Source of the DNA: Faecalibacterium prausnitzii
GTDB taxonomy: Bacteria > Bacillota > Clostridia > Oscillospirales > Ruminococcaceae
DNA: 64,000 bases
Direction of reading: 5' to 3'
NCBI RefSeq assembly: GCF_003324185.1
Contig: NZ_PXUP01000016.1
Span: 1 to 64,000, forward strand
Every line of letters begins with the position of its first letter. The first letter of the stretch is position 1. Below, in pieces: positions 59,048-64,000 of the stretch. Under the pieces are notes generated by a model. The model had not been told where the DNA came from. It did not search any database and saw only the letters and a list, made by a program, of their open reading frames with translations. The position numbers were made by a program, and so were the translations under genes.

Positions 59048-61446
59048 AGTTCCACCACCTCGCTGAGCCGGGTGGTCATAATTTTATAGAGCTGGGTATT
59101 TTTCGGGATGGGATTGGAAAACGGTAGCACCACATTTTCAAAAATCAGCAGTCCTTCGCCCGGTTCGGAATTGTCGATGTACTTCTGCTGGTCTGCGGAA
59201 AGGTTCAGCCGTTCCGAAAGGATTTTGCGGTCGCCGGATGCCTGATTCAGCAGCGTGATGAAGTCGCTGTTTTCCAGAATGTTTTCAATCTCCGGGGAAG
59301 AAAGAAGGTCCTTCACATTCTGGGTGGCGCCTGTGGGCACGCCGCCCCATTTGCGGAAGCGTTTCCAAATCTCGGCACTATACGCGGCGGTCTGTTCCTC
59401 TTTCAAGAGCAAGTGGAACTCGTCTGCAAAATACCATGTGGCCCGGCCTTGGCTGCGGTTCTGGGTGACGCGGCCCCATATCTGGTCTTGGATAATGAGC
59501 ATCCCCAGCTTTTTTAACTGCTTGCCTAACTCTTTGATGTCAAAGGCCACAAGCCGGTTGTGGATGTCCACATTCGTTTTGTGATTAAACACATTCAGCG
59601 AGCCGGACACATACAAGTCCAATGCCTGTGCTACCCGGTCCGCTTCCGGCAAGTGCTGGTCGAGCAGGGCTTGGTGGAGGTCAGACAAAATCGGCATATT
59701 CTCCGGGCTGGGATTCGCCAGATAGGGGCGGTAGATGGCTTTCACGGCACGGTCTATCACGGTGCGTTCAATCGCTTCCAGACCTGTTTTGCCGCCCATG
59801 ACCAGTTCACAGAACGACAGCACAAAATCCGATTTCAGGGCCAGCGGGCTGTCATCTTCGGAGTAGTTGAGGTTGATGTCCAGAGGATTCACATAGTCCT
59901 TGCTGGTGGGCGAAAGTTTGATGACCTGCCCATGCAGCCGCTTGACCAGCGGATAATACTCGGCCTCTGGGTCTGAAATAAAAATATCGTCAGCAGTCGT
60001 TAAAAACACACTGACGATTTCAGACTTGCAGCTCATGGATTTGCCGCTGCCGGGCGTACCCAGCTTTAGGCCGTTGGGACACCGGGCCTGCTTGCGGTCC
60101 AGCATGATCATGTTGTGGGATTTTGCGTTGATGCCGTAGTACATGGCTGCCCCGCTCTGGAAAAGTTCCTGCGTCACAAAGGGCACAAACACCGCCACGT
60201 TGGAGGTGGTAAGGCTGCGCTGAATCTTTATCTGGTTGATGCCCAGCGGCAGGCTGGACACAAGGCCCTGTTCCTGCTGGTAGTCCAGCCGGACAAGGGA
60301 GCAGTTGTACTTCTGCGCCACACCCGCCGCTTGGAACACATCGTTGCCCAGCTTTTGCTTGGTGTCGGCCACGTTCAGCACTAAAAAAGTCAGCATGAAA
60401 AGCCGTTCGTTCCGGGTCTGCAATTTGTTCAGCAGCTTTTTGGCGTCCTCGCCGTAGGTGGCAAGGTCGCTGGGCAGGATGTCCATGTCGTACCCGGAAC
60501 GGACAGCCTTTTTCTGCTCCTGAATCTTCATGGCGTCAAGGTCTGTGATCTTCCGCTTGATGGTTTTGATGGCCTCGGTCTGGTCGATGGCCTGCACATG
60601 GAGATTGACGAGAATGCCGCTTTCCGTTTTGAGAAAATCGGCCAGCATTTCATCCGAAAGTTCCGGCGCAAGGATTTGTAAAAAGCTCACAGCTCCATAT
60701 TTGCCGCCCAGTCCAAAAGTCTTGGCCGTGCCGAAGCAGAGGGAGGACGGGGCGACAAAATCCTTGGTGGAGAGGCCGGAGGGAGCCAGCCAGTTCCAGT
60801 CAAAACGGAACGGTTCGCCGTCCGGGTGGAAGATGCCGTGCAGCACTTCCAAACGCTCCTGCCCGTCCATGACGTGCGCCACGCAGCCCATGGTCTTGAA
60901 ATAGCCCAGCAGGTCAAGGCCAATGCGCGTCAGCCGTGGCCGTGCTGTTTTCAGGCTGTCGGCCTCGATGGTGAACGTCAGGTACTTGGTTTTCACAATG
61001 CCGTTGTTGCCGCTGGCAAGCTGCTTTTGCAGGATGGCGGTGTACTCGGCGCGGATGTCGTCAAAATCATCCCCCTGCGGTGCGATCTCAAAACTTTTTG
61101 CGTACTGCACCGGGTCAACCTTGCGATTCAAAAACGAAAGCTGCACATGGATGGAGGCATCCACATAGTTGTACAGGTCGCACAGGTGTTCAAAGATGGC
61201 GGTCCGGGTCTCCGGCTGGGCCAGCTGATAGCTGATGTCCTCAAAGGCAATGCACTTGGAGAACGTGCGTCGGTCAATGCGGCACACGCCATCTGTGTAG
61301 ATGGCCTCATACGGGATGGTGGCCTGTGCCGTGCGGGGCTTGCCGTCACCCTTGTACTTGCGGAGAACGGCATCAATTTCTTTTTTCTGGGCGCGGGTGA
61401 GCTTTTTGGGCTTTTCGGTTTTGCGGGGTATCGTTTTTCTGGACAA
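59044..61446 (-). CDS. VirB4-type conjugation ATPase
   Basis: An 800-residue T4SS ATPase. The start is a TTG at 61446 with AGGAGGT at good spacing inside the end of the PrgI gene. The N-terminal TraC/VirB4 domain runs to about 430. The ATPase domain has Walker A LGTPGSGKSMSCKSEI near residue 462, DPEAEYYPLVKRLHGQVIKL near 490 and Walker B WYFADEFHLLL near 672. GATQNVKDLLSS follows near 700. It powers the assembly of the mating channel at the membrane. The upstream partner PrgI overlaps by 74 bases. Confidence 0.93.
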   Translation of the reverse strand: MSRKTIPRKTEKPKKLTRAQKKEIDAVLRKYKGDGKPRTAQATIPYEAIYTDGVCRIDRRTFSKCIAFEDISYQLAQPETRTAIFEHLCDLYNYVDASIHVQLSFLNRKVDPVQYAKSFEIAPQGDDFDDIRAEYTAILQKQLASGNNGIVKTKYLTFTIEADSLKTARPRLTRIGLDLLGYFKTMGCVAHVMDGQERLEVLHGIFHPDGEPFRFDWNWLAPSGLSTKDFVAPSSLCFGTAKTFGLGGKYGAVSFLQILAPELSDEMLADFLKTESGILVNLHVQAIDQTEAIKTIKRKITDLDAMKIQEQKKAVRSGYDMDILPSDLATYGEDAKKLLNKLQTRNERLFMLTFLVLNVADTKQKLGNDVFQAAGVAQKYNCSLVRLDYQQEQGLVSSLPLGINQIKIQRSLTTSNVAVFVPFVTQELFQSGAAMYYGINAKSHNMIMLDRKQARCPNGLKLGTPGSGKSMSCKSEIVSVFLTTADDIFISDPEAEYYPLVKRLHGQVIKLSPTSKDYVNPLDINLNYSEDDSPLALKSDFVLSFCELVMGGKTGLEAIERTVIDRAVKAIYRPYLANPSPENMPILSDLHQALLDQHLPEADRVAQALDLYVSGSLNVFNHKTNVDIHNRLVAFDIKELGKQLKKLGMLIIQDQIWGRVTQNRSQGRATWYFADEFHLLLKEEQTAAYSAEIWKRFRKWGGVPTGATQNVKDLLSSPEIENILENSDFITLLNQASGDRKILSERLNLSADQQKYIDNSEPGEGLLIFENVVLPFSNPIPKNTQLYKIMTTRLSEVVEL

Positions 61447-61798
61447 TGGCCTTTACCTCCTGTTCCATTTGGTATTGCCGCACAAGGGCGGCGTAAGCAT
61501 TGTTGGTCTGATAGGGCCTTTCCTTGGGACGAATAAAGCAGCACTGAATCATTTGCTGAATCACCACTTCAAGGGGCTGGGCGTGCCGCTCGAACAGAGC
61601 GAACAGCAGCCCCGGCAGCATGGCAAAAATCATCAGCAGGGCCGCCGCGCTGTTGGAAAGATAGTTCCGGGCCAAAAAATAAAGCGGCCCGCCCGTGAGG
61701 AGCGCGCCGCCGAAGCAGACCAGCTGCCGCTTGGTCAGCCCGAATAAGACTTTGGATTTTACATGGGTCAAATCTTTGGGAACGGTCACATACGCCAT
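61373..61798 (-). CDS. PrgI-family membrane protein
   Basis: A 141-residue protein from the ATG at 61798 with AGAAAGGA upstream. VTVPKDLTHVKSKVLFGLTK is the family N-terminus. Two adjacent membrane helices follow (LVCFGGALLTGGPLYFLA, AALLMIFAMLPGLLFALF). The C-terminus is basic and overlaps the VirB4 start. PrgI/VirB3-like proteins partner VirB4 in Gram-positive T4SS. Confidence 0.85.
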   Translation of the reverse strand: MAYVTVPKDLTHVKSKVLFGLTKRQLVCFGGALLTGGPLYFLARNYLSNSAAALLMIFAMLPGLLFALFERHAQPLEVVIQQMIQCCFIRPKERPYQTNNAYAALVRQYQMEQEVKAIVQKNDTPQNRKAQKAHPRPEKRN

Positions 61799-61818
61799 AC
61801 GTTTTTCCTTTCTCGGCC

Positions 61819-62682
61819 TTAGTGGGCACCAAACACCGACTTGCTGATGCTGCCGGTCTTGAACAGACAGAAACAGAGTAGCACGGTGTAGCCCATGCAG
61901 CCCCAGATGGCCCCGGCAATGTCCGCCGCGCCTGAAATGTTGCGTATCAGCACCGCGTAAATGCCCACGACAATCATAATCAGGAACGCTTGGAAACCCA
62001 GTGCCAGCAAAGACTTCAAGTAGTTCTGCCCGGTGCTGCGCCACTCGCTGCTGCCCATGGTCGCCAGCGGGATAGGCCCCAGTGCGGTCACAACATAAAT
62101 CTCGATCATGCGTCCATAGGTCACAAGGAAGATGCAGATGGACAGGATGTTCATGGTCAGGCCCACCACAAGGGTCTGGAACCACAGGCTGAGCAGACTG
62201 CCGATGGTCATGCTTTCTAGCTGAAATTCCAGTCCGGGTATCAGGCGGTCAAAGTGGATGGATGTTTCGCCAATGATAACGCCGGAACTTTGGTTGACAA
62301 CGCTCTGGGTGGCATCGAACACACCCATAACGATATTCCATGTGTTGCTGACTATGAGGATGGCAAAGGCAGACTTGAAAATCCAGCGGAAGAACATGGA
62401 AGTATCGAAGTCGTGCATATTGTTCTTTTCGGTAATCATCTGGATAAGCTCATGGCACATCACAAGGGCAAGGATGGCCGCTGCAATGGGCAGCACTACC
62501 GTTTCGGAAAGACTGCGCAGCATATTGAAAATGCCGCTGTTCCATGCCTGCGGAGTGGAGCCAACGTCGGAAGCGATTTCGCCCACCTTGGCGTTCACGT
62601 TATCGAACAGGCCGGAGAGGTTGCCCGTGATGCCATCGATCAAAATGCCTTTTATCCATTTCTCGATGATCTCACTAATCAA
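61819..62682 (-). CDS. VirB6/TrbL-like polytopic transfer protein
   Basis: A 287-residue protein with a TTG start at 62682, preceded by AGGAGGT. About six hydrophobic segments: VVLPIAAAILALVMCHELIQ, WIFKSAFAILIVSNTWNIVM, LVVGLTMNILSICIFLVTYG and others. The family is the CD0411/TrbL-like component of Clostridia conjugative elements, which forms the inner-membrane part of the channel. It lies between Maff2 and PrgI. Confidence 0.83.
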   Translation of the reverse strand: MISEIIEKWIKGILIDGITGNLSGLFDNVNAKVGEIASDVGSTPQAWNSGIFNMLRSLSETVVLPIAAAILALVMCHELIQMITEKNNMHDFDTSMFFRWIFKSAFAILIVSNTWNIVMGVFDATQSVVNQSSGVIIGETSIHFDRLIPGLEFQLESMTIGSLLSLWFQTLVVGLTMNILSICIFLVTYGRMIEIYVVTALGPIPLATMGSSEWRSTGQNYLKSLLALGFQAFLIMIVVGIYAVLIRNISGAADIAGAIWGCMGYTVLLCFCLFKTGSISKSVFGAH

Positions 62683-62785
62683 GCAAAGATACCTCCTTTC
62701 CCGCGCCCTCCCATGTGAGAGGGAGAGCGCGGAGTAGGATTTTAAGTGTTAGTTGTTCGGAAAATTGTGGGCAGCGATGCAGGAC

Positions 62786-63001
62786 TTAGCCCAGCAGCCC
62801 GGACAGCAGCGGGACAAGGGTCACGCCGATCAGGGCAACGCCGCCGCCCGCGACCAGCTGCTTGACGCCCTGGCTCTTGCTACCGGGGTTATCCTGTCCA
62901 TAACCCTCCAACAGGTTGATGCCGCCCCAGACACACAGGGCACCGCCCAGACCGACCACGATGGTCTGCAAAGTATCGACTGCGCTGTTGAAAAATTCCA
63001 T
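62786..63001 (-). CDS. Maff2-family small membrane protein (pilin-like)
   Basis: A 71-residue protein from the ATG at 63001 with GTGAGGAC upstream. Two membrane helices (TIVVGLGGALCVWGGINLL and AGGGVALIGVTLVPLLSGLL) flank a short polar loop (YGQDNPGSKSQG). This is the Maff2 family, similar in size and layout to VirB2/TrbC pilins. It lies between VirD4 and the TrbL-like gene. Confidence 0.85.
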   Translation of the reverse strand: MEFFNSAVDTLQTIVVGLGGALCVWGGINLLEGYGQDNPGSKSQGVKQLVAGGGVALIGVTLVPLLSGLLG

Positions 63002-63065
63002 AAGGTCCTCACTTTCTGCCGCTTGTTCTGCGGCACTCAAAATTATTTTTTCAAAAAATGCCGCC

Positions 63066-64000
63066 TCATTCGGTGGCTGCATCTTCATCCGACAGGTCGA
63101 TTTCGTACAGGTCAAAACTTTCGTCCTGTGCGACCACCTGCTGCCGCTTCCGGCGCAGGGTAGATAAAAACCTGTCCACATCAAAGGTGTTTTTCTTGTC
63201 CGCGTCTGCAAGGTACTTGTAGTGCGGGTGTTTGGTAATGTCGAACTTCTCCGAGAAGAACGGCCTCACTCCCCGCAGCTGCAAAATACATTTGCCGCCG
63301 TCCATGATTGCGATTTCGTCCTCTGACATCAACGCCTTTCCTAATTTTTGATAGTTCAGTCCGTGGGAGGTTTGAGAACCCCGGTTCTCGCTGGTGTTGA
63401 AACTGTCGATAGTCTCTTTCCCCAGCGCATCGGAGATCTCTTTGGCATTTTTGCCCCGCCCACTCAAAAAGAGAACAGAATCGCAGTTGTCCGAAATGAT
63501 TTCGGCCGCATCTTTGTAGATGGCTTTCAGCTGCGACTGGCTCTGCAAAATGATGGATGCCGAGATTTCCCGGCTGCGGATGGTGGCGATCAGCTTGTCG
63601 AAGTTGGGAATTTGCCCGATGTTGGCGAACTCGTCCAGAATCAGCCGCACATGGACAGGCAGCCGACCGCCGTATTTATCATCCGCTCTGTCACACAGCA
63701 GGTTGATAAGCTGGCTTTGGAGCATGGCCAGAATGAAGTTGAAGGTGGTATCCGTGTCGCTCATAATCAAAAACAGAATCGTCTTTTCATCCCCGATGGT
63801 ATCCAGCTCCATTTCATCGTCCTCCATCAGTTCCCGCACCTCCCGGATGTCAAATGGGGCTAAACGGGCACCGCAGCTTATCAGGATGGAGGAACGGGTC
63901 TTGCCGGCCGACAGCAAAAACTTTTTGTACTGCCGGACGGCGAAGTGGTCCGGGTCTTTCTGTTCCAGCCGCTCAAACATGAGGTCTACCGGGCTTTGAA
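63066..64000 (-). CDS. VirD4/TraG-type coupling protein (partial)
   Basis: The C-terminal 311 residues of the T4SS coupling ATPase; the frame is open to the window edge, so the N-terminal membrane part and Walker A are outside. Visible: TDTTFNFILAMLQSQLINLL, the Walker B region HVRLILDEFANIGQIPNFDK, the arginine-finger-like IRSREISASIILQSQSQLKA and the VirD4-type SENRGSQTSHGLNYQ. It brings the relaxase-DNA complex to the channel. It is upstream of Maff2 in the same operon. Confidence 0.9.
   Translation of the reverse strand, partial: QSPVDLMFERLEQKDPDHFAVRQYKKFLLSAGKTRSSILISCGARLAPFDIREVRELMEDDEMELDTIGDEKTILFLIMSDTDTTFNFILAMLQSQLINLLCDRADDKYGGRLPVHVRLILDEFANIGQIPNFDKLIATIRSREISASIILQSQSQLKAIYKDAAEIISDNCDSVLFLSGRGKNAKEISDALGKETIDSFNTSENRGSQTSHGLNYQKLGKALMSEDEIAIMDGGKCILQLRGVRPFFSEKFDITKHPHYKYLADADKKNTFDVDRFLSTLRRKRQQVVAQDESFDLYEIDLSDEDAATE

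Larger units (their letters stand above)
36734..64000. mobile_element. integrative and conjugative element (left part; right end outside window)
   Basis: The region carries a large serine recombinase at its left edge, TnpW, regulatory genes of the Tn916/Tn4451 kind, MobC and relaxase, a topoisomerase III and an ordered type IV secretion set (VirB4, PrgI, VirB6/TrbL-like, Maff2, VirD4). An AT-rich Bce-type resistance module is inserted as cargo. The left boundary is placed between the tRNA terminator and the recombinase stop codon because no host gene is seen beyond it. The exact attachment site is not defined. Confidence 0.85.

Overview
The window is chromosomal DNA of a fairly GC-rich Gram-positive anaerobe. 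The gene set (FeoA-FeoA-FeoB with a FeoB-associated Cys-rich peptide, DUF3793, NiaR, a SpoIID-like protein, Clostridia-type mobile-element genes) points to Clostridia, family Oscillospiraceae. A Faecalibacterium-like organism is my best guess, from general resemblance only. No database was searched.

Host part (1-36.7 kb). A tRNA-Leu pair (one copy truncated) is followed by a SpoIID/LytB-domain protein. Next comes a surface-polysaccharide locus: a two-domain GT2 glycosyltransferase, a rhamnosyltransferase-like GT2, and rmlA, rmlD and rmlB without rmlC. At 8.7-14.2 kb lie a uridine-kinase-like protein, a DUF3793 gene and the ferrous-iron uptake operon feoA-feoA-feoB-FeoB-associated peptide, then a DtxR-like regulator. 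GTTAG/CTAAC palindromes recur at these promoters. A leftward block (14.5-25.3 kb) holds an orphan RepA/DnaB-type ATPase, an SGNH hydrolase, an acyl-CoA synthetase, a multi-cluster ferredoxin, a trigger-factor-like chaperone, a multi-pass membrane protein and the branching enzyme GlgB. Rightward genes then encode a GH13 enzyme, NiaR, a TetR regulator, a decayed solute-binding-protein gene, a GGDEF-EAL protein, a CobW GTPase and two Gfo/Idh/MocA oxidoreductases. A leftward threonine aldolase and tRNA-Leu(CAG) close the host part.

Mobile part (about 36.73 kb to beyond 64 kb). An integrative and conjugative element begins right after the tRNA-Leu terminator. It carries a large serine recombinase, TnpW, an HTH_16 protein and a sigma-like factor. 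A conspicuously AT-rich BceRSAB-type peptide-antibiotic sensing and export module follows, with a translationally coupled 44-residue membrane peptide. Then come an XRE regulator, MobC and relaxase behind an oriT-like hairpin region, and a BRO/DinD-like protein. A long leftward transfer operon includes an antirestriction/zincin/YodL fusion, TopB, an NlpC/P60 hydrolase, a cytosine methyltransferase, VirB4, PrgI, a VirB6/TrbL-like protein, Maff2 and VirD4, the last cut by the window edge. The right end of the element is not in the window.

Most striking observation. Four copies of an approximately 110-nt element (near 8.6, 10.4, 28.3 and 35.2 kb) each lie downstream of a gene in the same sense. 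Each consists of a small hairpin and then a perfect 16-bp hairpin closed by a C(UGCG)G loop and followed by a T tract. The stems covary between copies, and one copy keeps the geometry with an almost entirely different stem sequence. This looks like a dispersed composite 3'-end/terminator element maintained for RNA structure.
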